DNA of 24,346 bases from Bacillota bacterium (GTDB lineage: Bacteria; Bacillota; Clostridia; Acetivibrionales; DTU013), in NCBI GenBank assembly GCA_023411645.1, contig JAEYON010000059.1, positions 1 through 24,346 on the forward strand, read 5' to 3'. Below, in pieces: positions 1-8,122 of this stretch. The first letter of the stretch is position 1, and each line of letters opens with the position of its first letter. The translations under genes were made by a program, and so were the position numbers. The notes below the pieces were generated by a model. The model was not told the DNA's origin, did not search any database, and was given only the letters and a program-made list of their open reading frames with translations.

Positions 1-819
1 CTGACTCACGACGATACCCATGCATTATACGCACGGCAGGCGCTGCAAGCTGGAAAACATGTGTTTCTTGAGAAACCGGTAAGCCGTACGGAAAAAGAAG
101 CACAAACGATTAGAGCGGCTCTAATACAGTCAAACGGCACAAAGCTTGCAGTTGGCTTCAATATGAGATTTGCTCCAGCTGTTGAAAGAACGAAGCAGTT
201 ATTTGATGAATACAGTTATAAACCCGATATGATACAAATATCTATAACACCTCCGCCATTTTTTAACCAACATGAAGGAGCTTTAAATACAGGGTTTGAG
301 GTACTCAGAGGACTTGGCTCCCATGCACTGGATCTTGCGGAATATATCGGCGGAAGCATTGTTAGTAATGTTATGTGTAAAGTAACAAAAATTGGATCAA
401 ACAACCGGAATGTCGACAACGGTGCAGTGATGCTTCTGCATCTTGAAAACGGCACCTTATGCACAGTAATGGTGAACGATTCTGGTACAGAAGCATTCCA
501 TGTTTCAGGTGGACGGAAGCTGACTGAGATCGTTGCCTATGGCAATGGTATGACTTTTGAGACTGATGCATATGGAGCGGTTACTTACTCATTTGGCGAC
601 AAAATAATAAAAGAAGATTGGCAGGATAAAGACAGATATATTTCATGGGGTTATTTGAAGGAGAACAGGCTTTTCTTTGATATGCTTAGGAACTCAGTTG
701 AACAGCAAAATCCGGGAATAGAATACGGGATACATATAGCGGCTTGCGTTGATGCAGCTATAGCTTCAGCCAATAGTGGTAAATGGGTTAAACCGTCAGA
801 TTGTCCAGAAATTAATTAA
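1..819 (+). CDS. Gfo/Idh/MocA-family NAD(P)-dependent oxidoreductase, 5' end cut off by the window
   Basis: The reading frame is open from base 1, so the gene begins upstream; the GTG at 61 is internal. The first visible residues (LTHDDTHALYARQALQAGKH) followed by VFLEKPVS form the end of the Rossmann domain with the EKP motif that typifies this family, whose lysine lies near nicotinamide and substrate. GFNMRF shortly after is the usual start of the C-terminal substrate-binding alpha/beta domain. About 272 residues remain, against a usual 330-390, so the missing part should be the GxGxxG nucleotide-binding end. Members oxidise or reduce sugars and sugar derivatives in the cytoplasm. The substrate is unknown; the lactonase gene 21 bases downstream suggests that C1 oxidation of a sugar to a lactone is possible. 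It is the first of three paralogues in this locus. Confidence 0.9.
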   Translation: MTHDDTHALYARQALQAGKHVFLEKPVSRTEKEAQTIRAALIQSNGTKLAVGFNMRFAPAVERTKQLFDEYSYKPDMIQISITPPPFFNQHEGALNTGFEVLRGLGSHALDLAEYIGGSIVSNVMCKVTKIGSNNRNVDNGAVMLLHLENGTLCTVMVNDSGTEAFHVSGGRKLTEIVAYGNGMTFETDAYGAVTYSFGDKIIKEDWQDKDRYISWGYLKENRLFFDMLRNSVEQQNPGIEYGIHIAACVDAAIASANSGKWVKPSDCPEIN

Positions 820-840
820 TTAACATAAAAAGGAGGCAGT

Positions 841-1704
841 ATGGAAGCAATAAGTAAAAACACATATGAAAGTAGCTTATTTATGCCGTATGGAAGTTGG
901 ACGTCGGGAGTAGAAGGCCCTGCCTGTGATGTTGATGGAAATTTGTATGCGGTGAATTATAAAGTGGATCATAATATCGGGAAGGTGACACCGTCGGGTG
1001 AAGCTGAGATATTTGTTACACTTCCCAACGGAAGCATTGGAAACGGCATACGTTTTAACAGTAAGGGAGATATGCTGATAGCTGATTATACCAATCACAA
1101 CATATTAAGAGTAGATATGAAAACACGGAACTTGGAAGTTTATGCTCATGATCCGAGTATGTATCAACCGAATGATATTGCTATCACATCAACTGATATT
1201 GTTTTCGCAAGTGATCCGGATTGGCCAAATCTAAAAGGCCGTATTTGGCGAATCATGCCTGATGGCAGCATGAAGGTCCTCGATGAGAATATGGGCACAA
1301 CAAATGGGATCGAGGTTAGCCCGGATGATAAGGTACTGTATGTCAATGAATCAGAGCAGCGAAGGATATGGGCTTATGACCTATCTCCCTCCGGTGAGGT
1401 TTCAAATAAAAGATTATTTGTTGAGTTTCCGGATTATGGCATGGATGGCATGAGATGTGATGTGAATGGCAACCTGTTTATTACCAGATACCATAAGGGA
1501 ACCGTTCTGAAAATGACTCCGGATGCGGTGCCGGTGCTTGAAGTGCACCTCGATGGTAAACGTTGCAGTAACATCTGCTTCGGAGGTGACGACGGATGTA
1601 CTTGTTACGTAACAATGGCTGACACCGGATGTATAGAGACGTTCCGTACAGATATTCCGGGAAGAGAATGGATGCTTTACAGAAAATGGGGACTTGCAAA
1701 ATAA
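841..1704 (+). CDS. SMP-30/gluconolactonase/LRE-family lactonase
   Basis: The 287-residue protein fits the six-bladed beta-propeller SMP-30/gluconolactonase family, in which one divalent metal in the central tunnel activates sugar lactones for hydrolysis. The expected metal and catalytic residues are visible: E25 in VEGPA, N111 in QPND, N155 in TNGIEVSPD and D202 in MDGMRCD. Repeated DG-N-L blade turns (DVDGNLYAV, DVNGNLFIT) are also present. There is no signal peptide, so it is cytoplasmic. The start ATG follows an AGGAGG at about 831-836. Its place just after a sugar dehydrogenase gene suggests it opens an aldonolactone made by that enzyme; this is inference. The family also contains lactonases and esterases of other substrates, so specificity is open. 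Confidence 0.88.
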   Translation: MEAISKNTYESSLFMPYGSWTSGVEGPACDVDGNLYAVNYKVDHNIGKVTPSGEAEIFVTLPNGSIGNGIRFNSKGDMLIADYTNHNILRVDMKTRNLEVYAHDPSMYQPNDIAITSTDIVFASDPDWPNLKGRIWRIMPDGSMKVLDENMGTTNGIEVSPDDKVLYVNESEQRRIWAYDLSPSGEVSNKRLFVEFPDYGMDGMRCDVNGNLFITRYHKGTVLKMTPDAVPVLEVHLDGKRCSNICFGGDDGCTCYVTMADTGCIETFRTDIPGREWMLYRKWGLAK

Positions 1705-1723
1705 AAATGGTTGAATAGGGTGG

Positions 1724-2923
1724 GTGCTTGTTTTGGGAGACCTTTTTAAAAGATACAATCTGACCAAGGTAATTAACGCCAGAGGGCCGGCTACTGTGCT
1801 TGGGGCGTCTAGAGTAAGCGAAGCAGTTCGCAAGGATATTGATGAAATGCTTGACTCATCGGTGGAAACCTGGCAGCTTCAAAAACGTGCAAGTGAAGCT
1901 ATATCAAGGCTTACGGGCGCTGAAGCGGGATGTGTAGTTGGGTGTACCTCTGCAGGAATGTCGATAGCGTGCGCCGCTGCTGTTACCGGCGCAAACATAG
2001 CTGCGATCAAGGCCTTACCAACGATACGTGGTAAAAAGAGAAAGGTGGTCATGCAGAAGGGGCAGGTAACCGGTGCAGGTGATTGTCCTTCCTATCAGGT
2101 TGTGCGTATGACCGGTGCTGAATTTGTTGAAATAGGGGAAGCGTTGGACTGTGCGACTTTCCATTTAAGGGCTGCACTTGAGGATGACGATGTAGCATGC
2201 GCAATGTATGTGATGGAAGATGTCTTTGCACCTAACCTTTTACCGTTAGAGACATTCATCAGCATATGCCATGAAAAAAATGTCCCGGTAGTAGTAGATG
2301 CGGCTTATCTTACAGATTTCGAAATGCTTTGGAAAATGGGAGCTGATATTGCAATATATTCGAGCCAAAAATGGCTGGGAGGCGCTACGGCAGGTATAAT
2401 AGCTGGCCGAAAAGATCTGGTTTATGCCTGCTATTTACAGGAGATGGGAATCGGACGGCCTATGAAGGTTGGCAAGGAAGGTATGATCGGTACAATTTCC
2501 GCGATAAATCAATGGCTTTCCTGCGACAGGGAAAAGATATTCGAACAGCAGAGGGCGATGGCTGAAAAGCTTGCCGCTTTGCTGCCGGATACTGAAGGCT
2601 TTACCTGCAGCATTGAGAGATCTCTCTATTCTCCTTCAGCCAGACTTGATGTAAAAATTGATCAGGAAAAAACAGGGGTTGCGGCATGGGTGATCAATGA
2701 TGAACTCGGGGAGATGGATCCTGTTATAAAGACCGATGACTATGCTGTCAATCAGGGGAGGATTATTTTTGACTTTGCGTACCTAGATCCTGGTGATGAA
2801 GCCATCATTGCAGATTCAATAAGAACAATCATTGAAAAAAACCGTGGAAAGGACAACTGCAAATCAACTGTTCCAAAGACCAGACAGGACATAACCTTTG
2901 AGATATTCAGCAAATGGTATTGA
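1724..2923 (+). CDS. SelA/DgaE-like PLP-dependent enzyme (possible amino-sugar-acid ammonia-lyase)
   Basis: This fold-type I PLP protein has 399 residues. The N-terminal VINARGPATVLGASRVSEAV block matches the signature shared by SelA and D-glucosaminate-6-phosphate ammonia-lyase (DgaE). VVVDAA carries the PLP aspartate (D192) and SSQKWLGGATAG the Schiff-base lysine (K216). DgaE-type enzymes eliminate ammonia from 2-amino-2-deoxy-aldonates to give 2-keto-3-deoxy acids. The residues after the lysine differ from the GGPQ/GPQ seen in SelA and DgaE, so the substrate may differ. No selD or selB is in view, and the sugar-gene context argues against selenocysteine synthesis. The start is uncertain: GTG 1724 is used here, but TTG 1733 lies about 8 bases after a GGGTGGG stretch. 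It is likely co-transcribed with the genes on both sides. Confidence 0.8.
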   Translation: MLVLGDLFKRYNLTKVINARGPATVLGASRVSEAVRKDIDEMLDSSVETWQLQKRASEAISRLTGAEAGCVVGCTSAGMSIACAAAVTGANIAAIKALPTIRGKKRKVVMQKGQVTGAGDCPSYQVVRMTGAEFVEIGEALDCATFHLRAALEDDDVACAMYVMEDVFAPNLLPLETFISICHEKNVPVVVDAAYLTDFEMLWKMGADIAIYSSQKWLGGATAGIIAGRKDLVYACYLQEMGIGRPMKVGKEGMIGTISAINQWLSCDREKIFEQQRAMAEKLAALLPDTEGFTCSIERSLYSPSARLDVKIDQEKTGVAAWVINDELGEMDPVIKTDDYAVNQGRIIFDFAYLDPGDEAIIADSIRTIIEKNRGKDNCKSTVPKTRQDITFEIFSKWY

Positions 2924-2946
2924 GAAAACAGATTGGAGAAAATGCG

Positions 2947-3957
2947 ATGAAAAAGATTAGATTTGGACTTGTAGGATTTTCGCAGGGATACTATTCAGTT
3001 AAATATACCACCCATCTTTCCAGATTAAATGACATAGATGTAGTAGGTTGCTGTGATCTCGGTGTTTCTGATAACTATGTTAATGAATGTGCATTTGTTA
3101 CTGCAGAAGGCTTCGCCAAAGAACTTGGCATAAAGCATTTCAAGAGTACTGATGAGCTTTATTCGGAAGGCCTTGACGCAGTAATGATTTCTTGTGAGAC
3201 ATGGCAGCATGTGGATTATGCTGTTGAAGCTCTCAATAGAGGATTGCACGTTTTTATATCAAAACCGGCTTCATTTAAATCTGATGACATCAGAAGGCTG
3301 ATAGATGCGCAGAAAAAGAGTGGAAAAGTAGTATTGTGCGGACAACCGCTTAGATACGAAGAAGCATTCATTGAGATGTCCAAAAGAATCAAGGATGGCT
3401 CTATTGGTGAAGTAACCAATATTCGACTATTCGTAAACCATGAAGCGATGATTCATCAGGAATGGGAACGGGATCCTAAAAAAAGCGGGGGACCTTTAGG
3501 CACATATGGTGTCTACTTGTTTGATATACCAAATATGCTCACCGGGCTGAAAATACAAGAGCTTTATGCAATGGGAGCGAATCTTGTCTATCCTCAGATT
3601 GGAACTTACGATACTTTGTCAATAAGTGCAAGGATGCACAATAACGCGTTAGCAAACATAAATTTGGTAGCTACAATTAATTGGGAATACCCTTTTGTAC
3701 GGGCGGATGTGGTTGGTACAAAGGGCGTAATAAGAGCCAACTTTGATAATCCGACCTATATCCTAAATGGCAAGAATGATATGTCTTCAGGTGCACTGAG
3801 GAGGACAGAAGTAGGCAATGCCGAGATCGAGCATTTTATAGATTGTATCTCCGGCAGGTCCGAATGTTGCATAACACTTAATGATATGCTTTATGCGGCT
3901 AAATGTATCGAAGCTTCCTTTGAAAGTGCTCAGTCAAATAAATCAATAAAAATTTAG
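2947..3957 (+). CDS. Gfo/Idh/MocA-family oxidoreductase with SKP in place of EKP
   Basis: ATG 2947 is preferred because GGAG at 2935-2938 lies 8 bases upstream; an in-frame GTG at 2914 overlaps the previous gene and has no good ribosome binding site. The 336-residue product begins with a Rossmann strand (KIRFGLVGFSQGYY), an atypical form of GxGxxG. It reaches the usual helix-strand block ALNRGLHVFISKPASF, where the family EKP motif reads SKP, so the lysine is kept but the glutamate is not. A C-terminal alpha/beta sheet domain follows. It most likely acts on a sugar or sugar derivative with NAD(P). The sequence is clearly different from its two paralogues in the locus, suggesting a different step rather than a recent copy. 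Confidence 0.85.
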   Translation: MKKIRFGLVGFSQGYYSVKYTTHLSRLNDIDVVGCCDLGVSDNYVNECAFVTAEGFAKELGIKHFKSTDELYSEGLDAVMISCETWQHVDYAVEALNRGLHVFISKPASFKSDDIRRLIDAQKKSGKVVLCGQPLRYEEAFIEMSKRIKDGSIGEVTNIRLFVNHEAMIHQEWERDPKKSGGPLGTYGVYLFDIPNMLTGLKIQELYAMGANLVYPQIGTYDTLSISARMHNNALANINLVATINWEYPFVRADVVGTKGVIRANFDNPTYILNGKNDMSSGALRRTEVGNAEIEHFIDCISGRSECCITLNDMLYAAKCIEASFESAQSNKSIKI

Positions 3958-3973
3958 GACAGGCTGTGATTCT

Positions 3974-4954
3974 GTGATACTCAAAACAGTTGTAATAGGA
4001 TGTGGATGGGCTGGAATAAAGTTCATCAATGCTATACTGCGCAATGAAAACGCTACTTTGGCTGCTTTAGTCGATATTGATGAAGAGTTGGTTAAAAGGC
4101 TGGCAACTGTATATAACGTACCATACTTCACAACAGTCACCGATTTATTTGAATCGGGAATACCTTTTGATACTGCTGGAGTATGTACATTACCTGATAC
4201 GCATTTTGATCTGTGTAAAAGGCTGCTCCAAAAGGGTGTAAACGTTTTTTGTGAAAAGCCGCTTTGCAGGAGTTCACATGAAGCTGAACAGCTGTATATC
4301 ATTGCCCGCAATAATAATGTAAAGCTTTCAGTAGGCTTTAATCAGAGATATGGAAAAGCAGTACAAAGGGCAATGGAGTGTATCTCAAATGGTGAAACAA
4401 TTCATTTGGTAACCGCAGCAATGTATCAGCATGGTTATAATTACAGGCAATCGTCAGAGTACCACATATTGACAGATTCCTGCTGTCATCTGTTTGATAC
4501 CATATATATGATATGCGGCAGAGCGAAGAGTGTGTGTATAGCAGCAGCAAAAATAAGCAGTACAGTTTTAACCGACGTGTCAGTATTACTTGAATTTGAG
4601 AACGGTGCAATTGGTACTGTATCACACACATATGAAGGAGGCACGCTCGACACGCAGCATCCATTCCAAAGGATAGAGATTCACACCGATCGGGCAAGGT
4701 ATGTTATTGAAAATCTATACGACTATCTGAAAGTATATCCACATAGTAAGGCAGATGTGCAAGTTTGGCAGCCGTCAGTATTTGAACGAAGAGATTATGA
4801 AGATTCAATGACAAGTTCTGTTGACCATTTTATCAAGTCAATCTCAATAGATAAGGGTGATAATGGGCATACACAGGATACTGTACACATATTGCGGATA
4901 ATTGAAGCTGCTATAAGATCTGCAGAAAGCAGAGCCTTTGAACGAGTTGAATAG
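3974..4954 (+). CDS. Gfo/Idh/MocA-family NAD(P)-dependent oxidoreductase
   Basis: The 326-residue protein starts at GTG 3974 (MILKTVVIGCGWAG), which supplies the dinucleotide-binding GxGxxG motif at the extreme N terminus; no other start fits better, although the ribosome binding site is weak. VNVFCEKPLCRS gives the EKP motif, and VGFNQRYG marks entry into the C-terminal substrate domain. HILTDSCCHLFD contains the D-x3-H type pattern often found in the catalytic region of these dehydrogenases. It lies 16 bases after the previous gene and is followed by a 119-base gap, so it probably ends the first transcription unit in view. The substrate cannot be read from sequence; myo-inositol, glucose, amino sugar or uronate derivatives are all possible. 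Confidence 0.87.
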   Translation: MILKTVVIGCGWAGIKFINAILRNENATLAALVDIDEELVKRLATVYNVPYFTTVTDLFESGIPFDTAGVCTLPDTHFDLCKRLLQKGVNVFCEKPLCRSSHEAEQLYIIARNNNVKLSVGFNQRYGKAVQRAMECISNGETIHLVTAAMYQHGYNYRQSSEYHILTDSCCHLFDTIYMICGRAKSVCIAAAKISSTVLTDVSVLLEFENGAIGTVSHTYEGGTLDTQHPFQRIEIHTDRARYVIENLYDYLKVYPHSKADVQVWQPSVFERRDYEDSMTSSVDHFIKSISIDKGDNGHTQDTVHILRIIEAAIRSAESRAFERVE

Positions 4955-5009
4955 GTTTTATGTGATGCCGCAGTAACTTTGCTGCACGCAAATACCTGTT
5001 TAATTATAT

Positions 5010-5044
5010 CTCTCATTAATGTGAGAGGAAACAATAGCTATACT
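5010..5044 (+). promoter_or_regulatory. Possible operator dyad overlapping a promoter for the transporter operon
   Basis: The arms CTCTCA (5010-5015) and TGAGAG (5022-5027) form a perfect 6-bp dyad with a 6-base centre (TTAATG). Downstream, TATACT (5039-5044) matches a sigma-A -10 box in five of six positions, and the matching -35 position (about 5016-5021) falls inside the dyad with only a poor match. That is the usual arrangement for an operator covering a weak -35. The predicted transcript would start near 5051, just before the AGGAGG of the binding-protein gene. The cluster's LacI-family regulator is the obvious candidate ligand-responsive factor. The dyad lacks the central CG common in LacI sites, so this is tentative. 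Confidence 0.35.
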
Positions 5045-5073
5045 AGCTAAAAATTAAAAGGAGGAAAGTGGTT

Positions 5074-6444
5074 ATGAAGAAAGTAGTAAGTAGTATTGCA
5101 ATCTTTTTGGCAGTGATTATGATGGTCACTGTATTTACAGCATGCGGGCAGCAAGCTGTAACGGATCAAAAGGAGCAAACTCAGACACAAACTCAAGCTC
5201 CGGCATCAACATCTGAGCCGGAAAAAACAACAGCATCAAAGAAAATTCAATTCCAGTACATCGGCGGCACAATTCCAGAATTTGATGAAAGTATTCAAAA
5301 GCTTATTGACGTATACTCGAAGGATACGGGCAATGAAGTGGAAACAATATTTGTTAACTGGGGTAATGCTTATCAGCAGTTCGTCAACTCCATGATGGCC
5401 GGAATACCTGCCGATATAGTTGAGCTCGGTGGCGTTTGGCCAGTAGAATTTGTTGATAAAGGCGCCTTTGCCAGTGTTGACGATTATCTGCCAAAGGAAA
5501 TAGTTGACAATTTTATTCCAAATGGTTTTGATGCCATGACCGGTTCTGACGGAAAGAGATATGGACTTCCTTGGGATGGAAGCACATGGGGTCTCTTCTA
5601 CAGAAAAGATCTTTTTGAAGAAGCGGGTCTTGATCCCAATAGTCCTCCAAAGAATTGGGATGAGTTGATTGAGTATGCTAAAAAGCTTACCAAACCGGAC
5701 GGATCCCAGTATGGATTGATGATTCCAACAGGCGGATGGGAGCCTGACGCTTACTTAAATCAGTTTATGTGGCAATCCGGAAATGAAATTATCATTAAAA
5801 AGGATGACACGACAATTGGTAACTTCAACACACCCGAAGGTCTTAGGGCTGCACAGTTATATTATGATCTTACAAACACTTACAAGGTCATGCCGAAAGA
5901 GGTTACCGGTATGATGTGGGAGCCTATAAAGAATGCCTTTGTTGAGGGCAAGACTGCAATGATGTATGGTGGCATGTGGGTTATCAATAATATCCGCACA
6001 GGTAACCCGGAACTTGATGGTAAATGGGCTTCTGCACAAGCTCCAGAGGGACCCGGCGGAAAGGTCTGCCTTGGATATCCAAACACAATGCACATAACTG
6101 CTCAAAGCAAAGTGAAGGAAGATGCTGCAAAGCTGCTTGAATACATCTACAGACAGGAAGATGGACAGCCCTCAGAGTATAAGAAACTGATGGTAATCGT
6201 AGGCGTGCATTCATGGGAAAAGGATTTTGCCAACACAGTAGAATGGGCAAAAGATCCCCTGAACAAGCCATTTGTTGATCAGGCAGAATGGGGACATAAT
6301 AGACCGCTCTTTGCAAAGTATGAGCAATTCCGTAAGATGTTCTATGTGCCCGCGATTCAGTCAATGGTAAGCGGAGACCTGAAACCGCAACAGTTTGTGG
6401 AGCAGATGGATGAAGCAATCGAAAAGTTGGTAATAGTTCCATAA
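5074..6444 (+). CDS. ABC sugar transporter substrate-binding lipoprotein (family 1)
   Basis: ATG 5074 is chosen over GTG 5068 because GGAGG (5060-5064) is 9 bases away from it and only 3 from the GTG. The 456-residue product has a lipoprotein signal peptide: MKK, a hydrophobic stretch and a lipobox FTAC with the modified cysteine at residue 24. A flexible linker rich in Gln, Thr, Ser and Pro follows. The mature part has family 1 extracellular solute-binding features such as YGLPWDGSTWGLFYRKDLFEE in which substrate-contacting aromatics are common, and NWDELIEYAKKL. It should sit on the outside of the membrane and pass a sugar or oligosaccharide to the MalF/MalG-type permeases encoded downstream. 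The ligand is not evident from sequence. Confidence 0.92.
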   Translation: MKKVVSSIAIFLAVIMMVTVFTACGQQAVTDQKEQTQTQTQAPASTSEPEKTTASKKIQFQYIGGTIPEFDESIQKLIDVYSKDTGNEVETIFVNWGNAYQQFVNSMMAGIPADIVELGGVWPVEFVDKGAFASVDDYLPKEIVDNFIPNGFDAMTGSDGKRYGLPWDGSTWGLFYRKDLFEEAGLDPNSPPKNWDELIEYAKKLTKPDGSQYGLMIPTGGWEPDAYLNQFMWQSGNEIIIKKDDTTIGNFNTPEGLRAAQLYYDLTNTYKVMPKEVTGMMWEPIKNAFVEGKTAMMYGGMWVINNIRTGNPELDGKWASAQAPEGPGGKVCLGYPNTMHITAQSKVKEDAAKLLEYIYRQEDGQPSEYKKLMVIVGVHSWEKDFANTVEWAKDPLNKPFVDQAEWGHNRPLFAKYEQFRKMFYVPAIQSMVSGDLKPQQFVEQMDEAIEKLVIVP

Positions 6445-6460
6445 TTCACGTATAGAACAG

Positions 6461-6491
6461 CTGCCGCAGGGATAGTGGTTCCCTGCGGCAG
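6461..6491 (+). other. Strong 11-bp hairpin between binding-protein and amidohydrolase genes
   Basis: CTGCCGCAGGG (6461-6471) and CCCTGCGGCAG (6481-6491) are perfect complements separated by 9 bases. The hairpin begins 16 bases after the binding-protein stop codon. No run of T follows (TAAAATACTG), so it is not a standard Rho-independent terminator. The position suggests an mRNA-stabilising or partly terminating element that keeps binding-protein levels above those of the downstream enzymes and permeases, as is known for many sugar ABC operons. Confidence 0.7.
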
Positions 6492-6535
6492 TAAAATACT
6501 GTATGACCACAGACCGGTTATGAGAAAGGATTACC

Positions 6536-8098
6536 ATGCTTGATATTATTCTAAGAAACGGGACAATTATAGATGGAACAGGGGCTGGCGCATTCAACGG
6601 AGACGTATGGATCCGCGGTGACAAAATTGTATTTGTTGGAAAATCTGAAGAAGAACCACCGGAAGCTCGTGAAATAGTGGATGTGACAGGTTATATTGTT
6701 TGCCCTGGATTCATAGATACGCATACCCATTCAGACCTTGCCCTTTTGTGGGACAGACAGCATGCTCCGGCACTTATGCAGGGTATTACAACGGAGATAT
6801 TAGGGCAGGATGGTATGTCATACGCACCTTTATCTAAAGAGAACCTGCTTATGTACTCAAAATATCTTGCAGGCTCCAATGGTCATGCAGAACTAAGCTT
6901 TGATTGGAATACTGTAGCAGAGTTCAGAAGCAAGTTTAAACGGTGCGGTATAAATACGGCCTATTTGCTCCCACATTCTTCATTGCGACTGGAAACAGTA
7001 GGGATGAATGATGTGATACTGGATGAAAATCAACTCAGCAAGGCATGTGAAATGCTTGGTCAGGGACTTGAGGAAGGGGCAAAAGGCTTTTCAACAGGAT
7101 TGAGTTATTATCCGCACGCATATTCGGATACAGCGGAATTAATTGAATTCTGTAAGGTTACTGCCAAATATGGGGGTATTTTTGCAATACATCTGAGGAC
7201 AGTGTTTAGGGGAGAAGCTTTTGATCCGGTATGTGAGGCGATTGAAATTGCAGAAAAATCCGGTGTAAAGCTCCATTTTTCTCATTACAGAACTAACGTG
7301 AAAACAGCTGGCAAGACAGGGCTTATTATGGAGAAGATAGATAAAGCTATGTCGCGAGGCATCGATATATCTTTGGAAATCTACCCTTATTCATATGGTT
7401 CATCGCTCGGGCAAATGTTTCTACCGAGGTGGACGGTTGAGGGAGGCTACTATGAAACACTGGAACGCATGAAGGAACCGGAAGTAAAAAAACGTCTGGC
7501 AATGGAAATAGATAATAAGTGGAAAGGGTTTAATGCGTATTTTTCGTACTTGAACAAAAACACTTCATATATGGGAATGACCTTTAGTGATGTTGCAAGA
7601 GAGCGAAATCAAACATTGGGAGAAATGCTAACCGATATTATTAGTGAAGAATCTTTGTGTGTAGGGTTTCACGATATACCACCGGAGGATGACGAGGTCA
7701 ACAGACAGATAGAACAGGATGCGCTTGAACTCCTAAAAAGACCGAATTACATGGTTGGATCCGATTCTATTTTGACGGGCGATAATCCGCATCCCAGAGC
7801 TTTTGGTACTTTCCCGAAGTTTCTCAGGCTCTGTCGTGAATACAAATATCCGCTTGAGCAGATGATTAACCGAATGACGAAAGTACCATCCGACAGATTT
7901 GGACTTTCTGGACGAGGATGCCTGGAAAAAGGTAATTTTGCTGACATCGTAGTATTTGATTACCATAATGTAGCCGATACTGCAGTGCCATTAAGATCAA
8001 GAAGTGCTCCGAGGGGAATAGAATATGTTTTAGTAAATGGGGAAATTGCAGTCAGGGACAATCATGTCACAGGAATTTTAGCCGGGTATGGAATCTAA
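6536..8098 (+). CDS. D-aminoacylase / N-acyl-D-amino-acid deacylase family amidohydrolase
   Basis: The 520-residue protein is a full-length member of the D-aminoacylase branch of the amidohydrolase superfamily. It has a small N-terminal beta domain (MLDIILRNGTIIDGTG), then the metal motif GFIDTHTHSD (H63, H65), H219 in FAIHLR, H250 in LHFSHYR, and catalytic D410 in VGSDS followed by PHPRAFGTFPKFL. The position of the cysteine metal ligand known from Alcaligenes D-aminoacylase reads GQDG (residues 90-93), a variant that also occurs in the wider family. The family hydrolyses N-acyl-D-amino acids and some acetyl esters of 2-hydroxy acids. The ATG follows AAGGA at about 6525. The gene sits, unusually, between the transporter's binding-protein and permease genes, tying it to the imported compound. 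An N-acetyl-D-aldosaminate is my proposed substrate. Confidence 0.86.
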   Translation: MLDIILRNGTIIDGTGAGAFNGDVWIRGDKIVFVGKSEEEPPEAREIVDVTGYIVCPGFIDTHTHSDLALLWDRQHAPALMQGITTEILGQDGMSYAPLSKENLLMYSKYLAGSNGHAELSFDWNTVAEFRSKFKRCGINTAYLLPHSSLRLETVGMNDVILDENQLSKACEMLGQGLEEGAKGFSTGLSYYPHAYSDTAELIEFCKVTAKYGGIFAIHLRTVFRGEAFDPVCEAIEIAEKSGVKLHFSHYRTNVKTAGKTGLIMEKIDKAMSRGIDISLEIYPYSYGSSLGQMFLPRWTVEGGYYETLERMKEPEVKKRLAMEIDNKWKGFNAYFSYLNKNTSYMGMTFSDVARERNQTLGEMLTDIISEESLCVGFHDIPPEDDEVNRQIEQDALELLKRPNYMVGSDSILTGDNPHPRAFGTFPKFLRLCREYKYPLEQMINRMTKVPSDRFGLSGRGCLEKGNFADIVVFDYHNVADTAVPLRSRSAPRGIEYVLVNGEIAVRDNHVTGILAGYGI

Positions 8099-8122
8099 AT
8101 CAATAGGGGAGGTGTAGAAAGT

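Noticed and set aside
4237..4250. TGTAAACGTTTTTT resembles a catabolite-responsive (cre) or LacI-type operator.
   Set aside because: It lies inside the Gfo/Idh/MocA gene, encodes the conserved VNVF before EKP, and misses the last two consensus positions. A chance match in coding DNA is more likely.
4970..4985. GCAG...CTGC possible terminator after the third dehydrogenase gene.
   Set aside because: Only four base pairs and no T run follow; too weak to call.
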